Assembly: GCA_008364785.1 (NCBI GenBank)
Contig: VTTJ01000013.1
Location: 1 to 64,000, forward strand
Reading direction: 5' to 3'
From: Bacillus sp. BGMRC 2118
GTDB taxonomy: Bacteria; Bacillota; Bacilli; Bacillales; SA4
Length of the DNA: 64,000 bases
Below, piece after piece: positions 8,668 to 17,696 of this stretch (position 1 is its first letter; every line of letters starts with the position of its first letter). The translations under genes were made by a program, and so were the position numbers. A model generated the notes under the pieces. The model ran no database searches. It was not told where the DNA came from and was given only the letters and a program-made list of their open reading frames with translations.

Positions 8668-8676
8668 AAATAAATA

Positions 8677-9027
8677 TTAAAAATCGATGAGTCCGAGACT
8701 AATCTGTAATGCTTCGTCTACTTTATCCATCATTTCGTCATCTAAATGCGTAATTTTGTCTGTCAATCGTTGCTTATCAATTGTTCTGATTTGTTCTAGT
8801 AAAATGACAGAGTCACGCTCAAATCCATAGCGCTTAGCATCAATTTCTACATGAGTAGGGAGCTTTGCTTTTTGGATTTGGGCAGTTATTGCAGCAACAA
8901 TAACTGTGGGACTAAACCGATTCCCAATATCGTTTTGTAAGACAAGGACAGGACGTACGCCTCCTTGTTCCGATCCAACAACTGGGGAAAGGTCAGCAAA
9001 ATACACGTCACCACGTTTAACAATCAA
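8677..9027 (-). CDS. ndoA: EndoA/MazF-family mRNA interferase toxin
   Basis: 116 residues of the PemK/MazF family, with GDVYFADLSPVVGSEQGGVR and PVLVLQND at the N terminus and QIRTIDKQRL in the middle. B. subtilis EndoA (NdoA, YdcE) cuts RNA at a short sequence and is held inactive by the neighbouring antitoxin. The start is four bases after the antitoxin stop. Position between alr and rsbR is as in B. subtilis, where the pair is chromosomal and conserved. Confidence 0.95.
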   Translation of the reverse strand: MIVKRGDVYFADLSPVVGSEQGGVRPVLVLQNDIGNRFSPTVIVAAITAQIQKAKLPTHVEIDAKRYGFERDSVILLEQIRTIDKQRLTDKITHLDDEMMDKVDEALQISLGLIDF

Positions 9028-9031
9028 AGGA

Positions 9032-9316
9032 TTACCCCCCGCTAACTAGTCGTTCAACGGTGTGATCTGCTTCTTCTTCAGCAAGAAATGCTTCAGATGC
9101 GATATTCAGGTTGATCTTTGCCATTTCCATGTAGCCACGTCTCATGGATTCACGAATATGACGTTTCTTTCTTTCTCTCAAGTACATTTTCGTTGCTTGA
9201 TAAATGATGTCACTATGACTGCCATTTTCTTGTTTGATAATACCGTCTAATTCTACTATTAATTGTTGTGGTAAACGCACAATAATTTCAGTAGTTGTTG
9301 CGCTAGAATCGGACAC
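9032..9316 (-). CDS. ndoAI: EndoAI antitoxin, ribbon-helix-helix protein
   Basis: About 94 residues. The N-terminal ribbon-helix-helix strand and helix (TEIIVRLPQQLIVELDGII) bind DNA, and the C-terminal RRGYMEMAKINLNIASEAF and ERLVSGG bind the toxin. GGAGGT is eight bases before the GTG at 9316, giving a start SDSSA like homologues; the ATG two codons earlier is only two bases from the ribosome site. It forms the first gene of the toxin-antitoxin operon. Confidence 0.93.
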   Translation of the reverse strand: MSDSSATTTEIIVRLPQQLIVELDGIIKQENGSHSDIIYQATKMYLRERKKRHIRESMRRGYMEMAKINLNIASEAFLAEEEADHTVERLVSGG

Positions 9317-9489
9317 AAACATACACCTCCACCATCAACTACACACACATAATTGAATCCAATCTTAATAATATCACCAATAGCTTGATTTTGCAAAGCA
9401 GTAATGCAAATCCTAACATATTATCTACTTGAACTAGTAGTAATTATTCATCATTCCGTAAGAATTATTAATTTTTACATATTGTATAA

Positions 9490-10656
9490 TCACTCGAAAT
9501 GATGCAATAGTGGATTCATAACTTCAATCATATGATCTCCATCCATAAATATACGCGGAACACGATAGCTGATCATACAAGTTATTTCATAGTTGATTGT
9601 CCCAAGTGAACGTGCAACTTCATCCACTGATATATATTCAGCTTCTTGCTTTCCGATTAATGTAATTTTTGTTCCAACTTCAACTTTCTCTGGAAGGCGT
9701 ATCATAAGTTGATCCATACATATCCGACCGATAATAGGTGTTCGACAGCCATTTACGAGCACTTCTCTCATGTTTAAGCTCCTTGACCATCCATCTGCAT
9801 AACCTATAGGTACTGTACCTATCCATTCCTCTTCTGTTGCGGTATACGTTCCTCCATAACTAACTTTTTCACCTGGATGAACTTTTTTTACGTGACTTAA
9901 ACGGCTATGAAGAGAGAATGCACCTTTCAACGGGAATGGTAAAATATCTTTCATCTCTTCAGACGGAGACAATCCATACATTGCAATGCCTAATCGAACA
10001 GCATTAAATAGTCGGGTTGGAAACCGCAAGCCTGTTGCACTATTTCCACAATGGACAATTGGGATCGTAGTGGATTGTTTACAGTACTCGACCGCTTCGA
10101 TAAATTTCTCATATTGAAACTCTGTATATACTGTATCCACTTCATCTGCACTTGAGAAATGGGTGTACAACCCCTCCACCTTAATGGCCTGTGAATTCTG
10201 TAGAAAATCTAACACATCTTGTAATTCTTCAAGCGTTTTTAAACCCAGTCGATTCATCCCTGTGTCATACTTAATATGAATGGAGAGCGGAGAAGTAATA
10301 TTTTCCACAGCGTCTTCCAGCCACTTTTTATCATATACAGTGACAGAAATGTTATAGTGAATTGCAACATTTGCATCCTCAGGGCGTGTTGCTCCTAATA
10401 CTAATATCGGGGCTTCAATTCCAGCTTTTCTCAGAGATATTGCCTCATCTAAAAAAGCAACTGCGAGGATTGTTGCTCCGGCTTTTAGAGCTGTTTTTGC
10501 TACCTGCACATCTCCATGACCATATGCATTTGCCTTAACTACACCAATAATTTTCACGGAAGGATCAAGGTATTGTCGCATTGATTGTACATTATCGTAA
10601 ATATCCTGCAATTGAACCTCTACCCATGTATCTCGGTAGAACTGAGGCTTCGTCAA
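9490..10656 (-). CDS. alr: Alanine racemase
   Basis: A PLP-dependent racemase of about 388 residues making D-alanine for the cell wall. The PLP lysine lies in VKANAYGHG near residue 37 and the second catalytic Tyr in VSYGGTYTA near residue 268. Also visible are DTGMNRLG and GRICMDQLMI. The open frame begins at a GTG at 10665 abutting AAAGGAA, so I prefer the TTG at 10656 eight bases further on, which gives MTKPQFYRDTW as in homologues. It is followed by a 167-base gap to ndoAI. Confidence 0.96.
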   Translation of the reverse strand: MTKPQFYRDTWVEVQLQDIYDNVQSMRQYLDPSVKIIGVVKANAYGHGDVQVAKTALKAGATILAVAFLDEAISLRKAGIEAPILVLGATRPEDANVAIHYNISVTVYDKKWLEDAVENITSPLSIHIKYDTGMNRLGLKTLEELQDVLDFLQNSQAIKVEGLYTHFSSADEVDTVYTEFQYEKFIEAVEYCKQSTTIPIVHCGNSATGLRFPTRLFNAVRLGIAMYGLSPSEEMKDILPFPLKGAFSLHSRLSHVKKVHPGEKVSYGGTYTATEEEWIGTVPIGYADGWSRSLNMREVLVNGCRTPIIGRICMDQLMIRLPEKVEVGTKITLIGKQEAEYISVDEVARSLGTINYEITCMISYRVPRIFMDGDHMIEVMNPLLHHFE

Positions 10657-10679
10657 CGTGAACACTTCCTTTTATTTAT

Positions 10680-10865
10680 AGGCTGTTTTCGTATAGTTGT
10701 TGCTTTATCGTAAAAATCCCAAGAGCCAGATTTTCACCTTAGTATTTAGATATTGCTATACATTAAGAGAGTTGCTCTTTTCTAATTCATACTCATCTAC
10801 TTCTATAACTTGTTGTACAAACAGAATAATTGTACCAAAAGCAACAAAGTTTTAGAAAAAAGCCT
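10680..10865 (+). repeat. MITE-like intergenic repeat, copy 2
   Basis: A 186 bp element, starting AGGCTGTTTTCGTATAGTTG and ending TTTTAGAAAAAAGCCT. The first and last ~28 bases are imperfect inverted repeats. ATTTAT directly precedes (10674-10679) and follows (10866-10871) it, which looks like a target-site duplication. It lies between alr and the ydcC-like gene, with copy 1 about 2.2 kb away in the same orientation. Confidence 0.82.
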
Positions 10866-10953
10866 ATTTATATAAACTACATATTCTATTGATGATTATT
10901 TAACACACACTTTAATATGTCAATGAACATCTATCATTTTCACGTAAAATAAA

Positions 10954-10975
10954 GCCCAACAAATCAATGTTGGGC
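10954..10975 (-). terminator. Intrinsic terminator after the ydcC-like gene
   Basis: GCCCAAC (10954-10960) pairs with GTTGGGC (10969-10975). The minus-strand tail reads TTTATTTTACG. Confidence 0.75.
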
Positions 10976-10994
10976 CACGAGTTCTGTCACTTTA

Positions 10995-12005
10995 TTATTT
11001 AATTGATTGTCCCTGAACAGATCTTGCTACTTCTAGTAATTCATCTTGACTTAAATCATTTGAAGCTACCATATATTCTACTCCATTAAATGACCAAGAT
11101 AATGAGTTTTCTGCTAACGCACCTACTGTGAAACCAAGGTCTACCGGCTCACCACTAACCATTGAAGTTGTCGCTACATCCGCAACACGAGCACGTTCTT
11201 GGATGAGTGTAAACGATTTCTCTTCTCCACCATACGTTAGAACAATACGCTTACCATTCTCAGTTGTTAGTTCTTTTTCACCGATTTTCTTTGTTCCTAC
11301 AGTTTCAAATGGATATAATACTTCAAATGGTTGATCTTGACCAGCCATTGTTGGAACTTCACCCATTTGTGCTCCTGTCATGTTCTTTTCCATATCAAAT
11401 GCATTGTCATCAAACTTTGCATTCATTTCTACTTTCGTAAAGTCAACTTGTAGTAATGCATTGCGATCTGGATCCATCACTTTCACCATAACTGGTGTTA
11501 AGTCATCTTTATTAAATGTAATCTCTTGTACAGGAATAGACTTACTGTTTTTGTAATTTGTTTTTGTTTCAAATACATAATACTTCTCTGTTGCTTTGAA
11601 TTTTGCATCCTTATCCGTTAAAACATCCTTTACAAGAGACTCATAAAGATAAGCTTGGCTAGAATTTTGCGGCCAATCACTTTGGAAACGGAAGCTCTTG
11701 TTCAGAGCAGGTGTTAAAACAAATACACCCTCATCATTACGTAAAATCATTTGGCTTTGCTCTTTTTGCGTATTTTTTAAGTCTACACGGTAATAATGTG
11801 GCTGCTTATACCAAATTCCTACTTCATACACTTGCTCTTCACTACCTGTTTGAAGCGTCATTTTTGCTTCTGCTTTATAGCCTTGCATTTCTTTCATTTT
11901 TGTATCAAGAGCTCTTACTACATCTTCTTGACTCTTTTCCCCACAAGCTGCTAATGCAAATAGCGCTAGCATTGCTACAATCAATAAACCTAATTTCTTC
12001 CTCAT
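10995..12005 (-). CDS. LolA-like lipoprotein (YdcC family)
   Basis: 336 residues. A lipoprotein signal peptide (MRKKLGLLIVAMLALFALAAC, lipobox LAAC) is followed by a LolA/DUF4367-like domain with alternating strands, e.g. YKAEAKMTLQTGSEEQVYEV and RVADVATTSMVSGEPVDLGF. It should be anchored outside the membrane. B. subtilis YdcC occupies the same place and is sporulation-linked there. The frame extends to 12104, but AAAGGGG is eight bases before the ATG at 12005 and the extra segment would bury the signal peptide. The coding start is 79 bases from the acpS stop. Confidence 0.88.
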   Translation of the reverse strand: MRKKLGLLIVAMLALFALAACGEKSQEDVVRALDTKMKEMQGYKAEAKMTLQTGSEEQVYEVGIWYKQPHYYRVDLKNTQKEQSQMILRNDEGVFVLTPALNKSFRFQSDWPQNSSQAYLYESLVKDVLTDKDAKFKATEKYYVFETKTNYKNSKSIPVQEITFNKDDLTPVMVKVMDPDRNALLQVDFTKVEMNAKFDDNAFDMEKNMTGAQMGEVPTMAGQDQPFEVLYPFETVGTKKIGEKELTTENGKRIVLTYGGEEKSFTLIQERARVADVATTSMVSGEPVDLGFTVGALAENSLSWSFNGVEYMVASNDLSQDELLEVARSVQGQSIK

Positions 12006-12084
12006 GTTTACAACCCCTTTGTCTCTGATTCTAAAAAATTTATACGCATTAGAATATATGAGACAAAGTATCACAATATGCAGA

Positions 12085-12444
12085 CTAGCTTGACGAGCTT
12101 TCAATAATTACTTGAGAAACTGCATATTCCTTACTATGAGAAATGGATAAATGCACGCCAGACTTGATCGGACGGGATATGTACGGTTTACCATTTTCAT
12201 CTTGAGAAATTTCAATATCTAAAAAACTCATTTCTTTTCCAATACCTGTCCCCATTGCTTTAGAGAAAGCTTCTTTTGCAGAGAATCTTCCTGCCAGAAA
12301 TTCAATTCTTCTCTTACCTGAAAGGGATTCATATTTTACTTTTTCCTGATAAGTTAGAATTCGGTCAACAAATTTATCTGTTCGATCAGCGAGTTGTTGA
12401 ATTCGAGACAATTCTATAATATCGATACCAATACCTTGAATCAC
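12085..12444 (-). CDS. acpS: Holo-[acyl-carrier-protein] synthase
   Basis: 119 residues. AcpS moves the phosphopantetheine arm from CoA to ACP. The metal-binding start IGIDIIELSRIQ and the motif LAGRFSAKEAFSKAMGTGIG (with the catalytic E and K) are present, with SISHSKEYAV near the end. The start is a GTG preceded by GAAGGAAG. It is placed upstream of the ydcC-like gene as in B. subtilis. Confidence 0.96.
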   Translation of the reverse strand: MIQGIGIDIIELSRIQQLADRTDKFVDRILTYQEKVKYESLSGKRRIEFLAGRFSAKEAFSKAMGTGIGKEMSFLDIEISQDENGKPYISRPIKSGVHLSISHSKEYAVSQVIIESSSS

Positions 12445-12485
12445 ACAATCACTTCCTTCGTATTATGACTACGCTATTTAACAAT

Positions 12486-12606
12486 AGGCTCTGTTAAACC
12501 TTATTGTTGATTTTCATTCCAAGACACTCGCCGGATACCGCGAAAGTCTCACGTCCTTTCACTTCAATTAACCTGCTAAATATCAACACTGTTCTTTAAC
12601 ACAGCC
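12486..12606 (+). repeat. Second intergenic repeat type, ~120 bp with inverted ends
   Basis: Starts AGGCTCTGTTAAA and ends TTTAACACAGCCT, an inverted pair with one mismatch; a second inner pair is TTGTTGATTTT with AATATCAAC. AACAAT flanks it directly on both sides (12480-12485 and 12607-12612), as after an insertion. It resembles short palindromic elements I know from Bacillus intergenic DNA. It fills most of the 316-base gap between acpS and the rhomboid gene. Confidence 0.65.
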
Positions 12607-12760
12607 TAACAATAAGAAAACTATTTCCTCCGAGCTACTACGGCAAAAGGTTATTTAACAACCTTACCGCCAATTTTGTAAATCAATCATTTAGTTGTAA
12701 GTTGTACACATATGATATGATGTAAGCAAGTTTATTAGAGCAGAAAGGGAGTCGTTATTT

Positions 12761-13486
12761 ATGTTTCTACGTACTGAAAGCTTCCAGCAATTTATACGGT
12801 ATTACCCTATTGTAACATTATTAGTTGCTATTCATTTTCTTCTATGGCTTTGGATTAACCTCTCCTTGCCAGGAGGATATGATTTATTTGAGTATATGGT
12901 CGGCTATAACATGTTCGTCGAATATGGAGAATGGTGGAGATTATTTACACCCATATTCCTTCATGTAAGCTTTGGCCATGCGCTGTTCAATTCGTTTTCA
13001 TTAGTCTTATTTGGCCCAGCACTTGAAAAGTTACTAGGAAAAGTAAAGTTTATCATTGCCTATATCGGAGCCGGTTTTATTGCAAATGTCGCCACCTATT
13101 ATTTAGAACCAGTTGACTTTCAACACCTTGGTGCTTCTGGTGCTATTTATGGTCTGTTTGGTATTTATCTATACATGGTTGTATTCCGAAAAGAACTGAT
13201 TGATGCAGCGAATTCTCAGCTTATTGTTACAATTTTAGTAATTGGAATCGTCATGACATTTATAGGCGGAAATATAAATATCGTAGGTCACATATTCGGC
13301 TTTATCGGTGGTGTCATTCTTGCTCCACTTGTTCTTCCTAAACGAAGAGGAAACTACACCTATTCACACAGTATAAACCGGCCAACATTTAATTTCCGAA
13401 CTATACTGCCACGTCGATTAGACCGAAACTCCATTTTTTGGATTATTCTAATCATATTAGTTATCATTGGTATCTTCACAAGATAA
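12761..13486 (+). CDS. Rhomboid-family intramembrane serine protease (YdcA-like)
   Basis: 241 residues with six or seven predicted membrane segments. The rhomboid active site is complete: HALFNSFSL in TM2, the catalytic Ser in GASGAIYGLFG (Ser near residue 128) and the catalytic His in GHIFGFIGG (near residue 177). Rhomboids cut substrates within the membrane; the substrate here is unknown. A ribosome site AAAGGGAG precedes the ATG. The gene is on the plus strand, convergent with ydbT, matching the B. subtilis ydcA arrangement. Confidence 0.9.
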   Translation: MFLRTESFQQFIRYYPIVTLLVAIHFLLWLWINLSLPGGYDLFEYMVGYNMFVEYGEWWRLFTPIFLHVSFGHALFNSFSLVLFGPALEKLLGKVKFIIAYIGAGFIANVATYYLEPVDFQHLGASGAIYGLFGIYLYMVVFRKELIDAANSQLIVTILVIGIVMTFIGGNINIVGHIFGFIGGVILAPLVLPKRRGNYTYSHSINRPTFNFRTILPRRLDRNSIFWIILIILVIIGIFTR

Positions 13487-13514
13487 AAGCAACCCTAAGT
13501 TAGGGTTGCTTTTT
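13487..13514. terminator. Bidirectional terminator between the rhomboid gene and ydbT
   Basis: AAGCAACCCTA pairs with TAGGGTTGCTT and is followed by a T-run. It overlaps the 3' end of ydbT. Confidence 0.85.
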
Positions 13515-14978
13515 TGATGGTGTATAATTACTGTCACTTTCCGAACTGGAATACAATTTTTCACCATGATATGAATACCACTTATACAGTTCGACCGCTT
13601 TACTTTCCTCTACATCCACTACACTAAAATGTTTTCCCATCAGCTTGGATTGAGTCCAGATAATAATGGATGCTAAGTTTTCTGCCTTTTGCAGATAAGA
13701 CTGACTATAGCGATAGGACTGCACTCGATTTCGTTTGGCAAAGACAGTTTGACGATTTATAAACCTGTATCTAAGCTTAATCTGCATTTCTTTTACTCTG
13801 AAACCTGCCTCAAGGTACATAGCATATCCAATAGTGCCTCCAAGTACGATTAGTACAATTCCAAGCAATCCCCATATTCCTATAAAATAAATAAGAATTA
13901 GCGTTATTAGTAATGCTGGTAAAACCGGTTTGAGTATGTATTTCTTTCTAGCTCTAGCTGGGACAGGAACTACTTCTTCTTCTACTACAAATTCAGGTGT
14001 GTATCGCTTCATAAATTCTGTCACTAAATTTGTTTTGATGATAGGAGCTAGTATAGTAGAATACTCTCCCTTTTCATCATTCCCTCCACCGGCTACTTCT
14101 ACATATACGGTAGAATATCCTAACCACTGACGAATAATATTTTCCTGTATTCGAACAGCTTGTATTTTTTTCAACGGAATGGTAAGCTCACGCTTCTCCA
14201 ATAACCCTCTTGAAAGAAATAAGTTATTTCCTCGCTGACGTAACGTAAAGTTTCCATATTTCAGTGCAGTACTAACAATGGAAATGATCCATGATACAAC
14301 AACAATCAGTAATATATATAATGTGACAAGCGTAATGCTCGAAGAAATCAATTCCTCAGCGTATTGATACATTGCATCAAGTGGTAACAATTCATCAAAC
14401 TGTGATATAAAGGCAAATATCCCTGCAAACACTACACCTACACCACCTGAAGTAGTGGCCATCACAATTAGTGCACGTTGATTTATTGTAAATACATTTG
14501 TTTGCTCTTCTACTTCTTCGACTAGTAATTGATTTTGTATGACAGCTTTTAGATTATTTGCTTCCTTCTTTGTTACAGCTGTAAGCACAACTTCCGCTTC
14601 TGCTTTGCCACCAGCTGTTTCAACCTGAACCTTAACAAGCCCGAACAGCCTTTGTATAACTCCAGATGTTACATCAATCGTTTGAATTTTTTCAAGAGGG
14701 ATAAACCTTTTATTCCGAACAAACACACCTTGTTCAATTCTAAGTTCTCCTTCCTCCACGACATAGGTAAACCTTAGCCATGTAAGAATACCAAAAACCA
14801 ACATCCCCACTACAAGAACAAGGGTCCCTGCTATAAATATGAGGTCAAATGCTTTTTCTTCTCCTCTACCACCAACAAAGAGAAATACAACAAGTGGTAC
14901 TGCTAATTCCTTCAATGATTGCAGAAATCTTAATACGGCCGCAACAGGATGTAATCTTTTTGGGTTATTCATCTTCAT
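13500..14978 (-). CDS. PH-domain (DUF304) membrane protein, YdbT-like
   Basis: 492 residues with several membrane segments and three bacterial PH (YdbS/YdbT, DUF304) repeats, each with a motif like FVRNKRFIPLEKIQTIDVTS, LLEKRELTIPLKKIQAVRIQ or FAKRNRVQSYRYSQSYLQ. The first gene of the pair, ydbS, overlaps its start by 14 bases. B. subtilis YdbT and YdbS have been linked to resistance to an antimicrobial peptide (amylocyclicin); I infer a similar envelope role. The catalytic function is unknown. Confidence 0.88.
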   Translation of the reverse strand: MKMNNPKRLHPVAAVLRFLQSLKELAVPLVVFLFVGGRGEEKAFDLIFIAGTLVLVVGMLVFGILTWLRFTYVVEEGELRIEQGVFVRNKRFIPLEKIQTIDVTSGVIQRLFGLVKVQVETAGGKAEAEVVLTAVTKKEANNLKAVIQNQLLVEEVEEQTNVFTINQRALIVMATTSGGVGVVFAGIFAFISQFDELLPLDAMYQYAEELISSSITLVTLYILLIVVVSWIISIVSTALKYGNFTLRQRGNNLFLSRGLLEKRELTIPLKKIQAVRIQENIIRQWLGYSTVYVEVAGGGNDEKGEYSTILAPIIKTNLVTEFMKRYTPEFVVEEEVVPVPARARKKYILKPVLPALLITLILIYFIGIWGLLGIVLIVLGGTIGYAMYLEAGFRVKEMQIKLRYRFINRQTVFAKRNRVQSYRYSQSYLQKAENLASIIIWTQSKLMGKHFSVVDVEESKAVELYKWYSYHGEKLYSSSESDSNYTPSKKQP

Positions 14979-15441
14979 CTACCCTAGCTAAGCTTGAAAT
15001 CCGATCTCGCAACAAATCTGCTTCCGCTTCATCTAATGCCGGAATCTCATGCATGGTTGCTGCAGTTGAAATGGTTACAGATTTTAAACGAAACTTTCGA
15101 AGAAGAGGCCCCTGCTGTGTATCAACATGTTGAACTCTGACCATTGGGATTAATGTTCTCTTTACTAATAACACACCGTGTTGAATATCCACCTCTGCAT
15201 CGTGCACCTCGTATTTCCACTTCTTCCATTGCAGCTTTGGGTAAATCAAAATAAAAAAGATGGATAATGCTAAGACAGCGAAGATCGATGTAACACCAAT
15301 CCACCTAGGGAAATCAAATATGATGACCATACTGAATACACCAATAGCAATGATTAACAATATCCCCATCGAAATGCTCCATGATATTCTCCATGCAGTT
15401 AACGCCCGTTTATCTAATGAATTGGCTGGTTCCCTTCTCAT
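14965..15441 (-). CDS. PH-domain (DUF304) membrane protein, YdbS-like
   Basis: 158 residues. Two membrane segments (about 25-75) precede one PH domain with GVLLVKRTLIPMVRVQHVDT and EADLLRDRISSL. The partner gene ydbT overlaps its end. The pair is probably co-expressed and may form a complex in the membrane. Confidence 0.87.
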   Translation of the reverse strand: MRREPANSLDKRALTAWRISWSISMGILLIIAIGVFSMVIIFDFPRWIGVTSIFAVLALSIFFILIYPKLQWKKWKYEVHDAEVDIQHGVLLVKRTLIPMVRVQHVDTQQGPLLRKFRLKSVTISTAATMHEIPALDEAEADLLRDRISSLARVDEDE

Positions 15442-15504
15442 ATGAACTCTCCCTTATATGTTCCATTACTTCTACTATATCAAAGTTTTCATAGTCCGGG
15501 CACA

Positions 15505-16470
15505 TTACCTTATTTCAAATGTAGAATCATTCACTTTTTCTATACCAGGTTCACTTGCAAGACCTTCCATGAGGCGAAAAAGAGCATCATCTTTTTTCTT
15601 CGCTTCTATCATGCAGTCAATTTGATCAACAGACCCTTTTACAGTATGAAGGAAATCAAGAAATTGTTGATGATCAATATAATCAGCATGAGCACGGAAA
15701 TCTTTTTCATCTCTCGGTGAACTAATATGCATCTTTACTGGTAGCTTGGAGTGATGCCACGTGTCAATTACCCGATTCCATTCCGTTTCCCATCCTTCCC
15801 CTGAATTATGAGCAAGATGATGATGATAATCAAAAACTAAAGGAATCCCTAACTTTTCACATAAATAAAGGGTCTCATGCAAAGTAAAGGTGACATCATC
15901 GTTTTCAAGCATAATCATCTTTTGTATACTTTGCGGGATAAATGACCAGTTATGAATAAATTGCTCAAGAGCCTTTTCTTTGTCGTTATACCCTCCGCCA
16001 ACGTGCAGGACACATCTGTGTTCACGGTCAATATTCATTCCTTTTAAAAGCGCTTCATGCATACTTAACGTTTTAATCGAGGCATTCAGCAAATCTACCT
16101 CAGGTGAATTTAAAATAACAAAGTGATCTGGATGAAAACCTACTCGCATCTTATGCTTATGTACCCATTCTCCGATTTCCGATAACTTCTCTTTTAACGG
16201 TCTCATATATTTCCAATCTGCTACTTCATCGTGATTAGCTAACGGAATCAATTTAGAGCTAAACCGAAAAAATGTTATATCATTGCCAATGTTGTGTTTG
16301 AGTAAACGCAAACAGTTGTCTAAATTAGATTTTGCAATTCTTTCTAATTTTCGAATTGCAGCTTCTCGGTCTGCTATCTTTTGAAACTGAGCATACGTCA
16401 TCGTTTGAGAAGGAGAGCAGTTCTGCAGATGCACACTCATCGCAACATATCCAAGTCTAACGATTGTCAC
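15505..16470 (-). CDS. uvsE: UV DNA damage endonuclease UvsE/UVDE
   Basis: About 321 residues of the UVDE TIM-barrel family. It nicks DNA 5' to UV photoproducts. Metal-binding positions appear as GFHPDHFVILNSPE, CVLHVGGGYNDKEKALEQF, LENDD, FDYHHHLAHN and MHISSPRDEKDFRAHADYID, plus MIEAKKKDDALFRLME. GAGGTG precedes the GTG at 16470 by about six bases; a GTG three codons upstream overlaps this site. In B. subtilis uvsE (ywjD) lies elsewhere, so it has been placed here in this lineage, beside the NERD gene. Confidence 0.93.
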   Translation of the reverse strand: MTIVRLGYVAMSVHLQNCSPSQTMTYAQFQKIADREAAIRKLERIAKSNLDNCLRLLKHNIGNDITFFRFSSKLIPLANHDEVADWKYMRPLKEKLSEIGEWVHKHKMRVGFHPDHFVILNSPEVDLLNASIKTLSMHEALLKGMNIDREHRCVLHVGGGYNDKEKALEQFIHNWSFIPQSIQKMIMLENDDVTFTLHETLYLCEKLGIPLVFDYHHHLAHNSGEGWETEWNRVIDTWHHSKLPVKMHISSPRDEKDFRAHADYIDHQQFLDFLHTVKGSVDQIDCMIEAKKKDDALFRLMEGLASEPGIEKVNDSTFEIR

Positions 16471-16529
16471 AGTCGCCACCTCACTTTTTTCTGTTAGTAT
16501 GTCCGGTTTTGGCTGTGATTTTTAAAGTT

Positions 16530-16670
16530 GAAGGAATTACCTGTGATTCTGAAGGAATATTGGTGGTAGTTGTTAGAATTCTTCCGGTTGTGAAGTGAAA
16601 AGTTGTAAACCTGTAGGAATCCTACATATTCTGAAGGAATACAACCTCACCTGCAGGAACTAGAAGGATT
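16530..16670 (+). repeat. 20-21 nt periodic repeat array upstream of NERD gene 1
   Basis: Degenerate cores such as GAAGGAAT, GTAGGAAT and GCAGGAAC begin at 16530, 16551, 16572, 16592, 16613, 16633 and 16653 (steps 21, 21, 20, 21, 20, 20), with one extra GAAGGATT at 16663. Cores are about ten bases and the rest varies. Most share GGA. The best copies read TCTGAAGGAAT. It fills the gap between uvsE and the nuclease gene. Confidence 0.75.
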
Positions 16671-16724
16671 TTTACTTGATGAAATCGAATCTATACACAT
16701 CAAATTTTAAAAGGAGTTGATTGT

Positions 16725-17693
16725 TTGATTAGTAAACAAAGAGAAATACCTTTACGAATTAAAAAAAACGAAGCTTTGCTTCGAAGAATTTCACAAAATG
16801 ACCCGAAACGACCACTTATTGAAGAAGACCTAGGAAGAAGAATTGCAGGGCACCGCGGTGAACTCTCGCTAGATTACCATGTATCTCTTCTTCCTAAGGA
16901 CAATCTCTTCTCATTTTATAATCTCCGTCTCCCTCTTGATGAAGCATTCTTCCAAATTGATACTCTTCTCATTACCCCAAACTTCCTTTTCATTATTGAG
17001 GCGAAGAACTTTTCAGGTACTTTATTTTTTGATCGGAGCTTCAACCAACTGATACGTAAAAGTGCAGATAAGGAGGAAGGATTTTTAGATCCCATCACTC
17101 AAGTAAAACGGCAAAAACAGCAATTACTAACTTGGTTAAGAAATTTAAAGTACCCTACTATCCCAATTGAGTGTCTAGTAACCATCAGTAATCCATCAAC
17201 GATCATAAAAGCAGATCCTGAATATCGGAAAGAAGTTAAGCAGATGGTCATTCATGTAGAAGAATTGAATGACCGATACACTTCATTTCAAAAAAGGCAT
17301 ACTACTCAAGTACTTGATCAAAAGAAGATTAAGAAACTAATTAATATGTTTCGTAAGCAACATACCTCCTCTGATCCCGACATTTTATCCTCCTACGCTA
17401 TTCCTCAGGGTTCGGTCATAACGGGCGTGCAGTGTCCACAATGCTATCACATTCCAATGACAAGAGTATATGCCAAGTGGAGTTGTCCGAAATGCCGATG
17501 TACATCAAGAAATGCCCATGAGGAGGCCATACTCGATTACTTCCTTTTATTATCATCATGTATATCGAATAAAGAATGTAGGAGCTTCCTGCATCTCGAT
17601 TCAGATATGACTGCATATCGCATGCTTTCTAAAATGAATTTATCTCATAATGGGAAAACAAATGGAAGAGTCTATTATAGTCCATTTATTTGA
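16725..17693 (+). CDS. NERD-domain nuclease-like protein with zinc ribbon and helix-turn-helix-like tail
   Basis: 322 residues. The NERD (nuclease-related) domain spans about 40-170, with GHRGELSLDYH, QIDTLLITPNFLFIIEAKN (D, then ExK as in restriction-endonuclease-like folds) and a following QVKRQKQQL. A zinc ribbon (CPQC, then CPKC) lies near 240-265. The last ~55 residues (LHLDSDMTAYRMLSKMNL) look like a winged helix. A paralogue with the same layout is at 36090-37055. The TTG start is eight bases after AAGGAG. Both flanks carry 20-21 nt repeats. The substrate and role are unknown; DNA or RNA cleavage is inferred from the fold. Confidence 0.82.
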   Translation: MISKQREIPLRIKKNEALLRRISQNDPKRPLIEEDLGRRIAGHRGELSLDYHVSLLPKDNLFSFYNLRLPLDEAFFQIDTLLITPNFLFIIEAKNFSGTLFFDRSFNQLIRKSADKEEGFLDPITQVKRQKQQLLTWLRNLKYPTIPIECLVTISNPSTIIKADPEYRKEVKQMVIHVEELNDRYTSFQKRHTTQVLDQKKIKKLINMFRKQHTSSDPDILSSYAIPQGSVITGVQCPQCYHIPMTRVYAKWSCPKCRCTSRNAHEEAILDYFLLLSSCISNKECRSFLHLDSDMTAYRMLSKMNLSHNGKTNGRVYYSPFI

Positions 17694-17696
17694 GTT

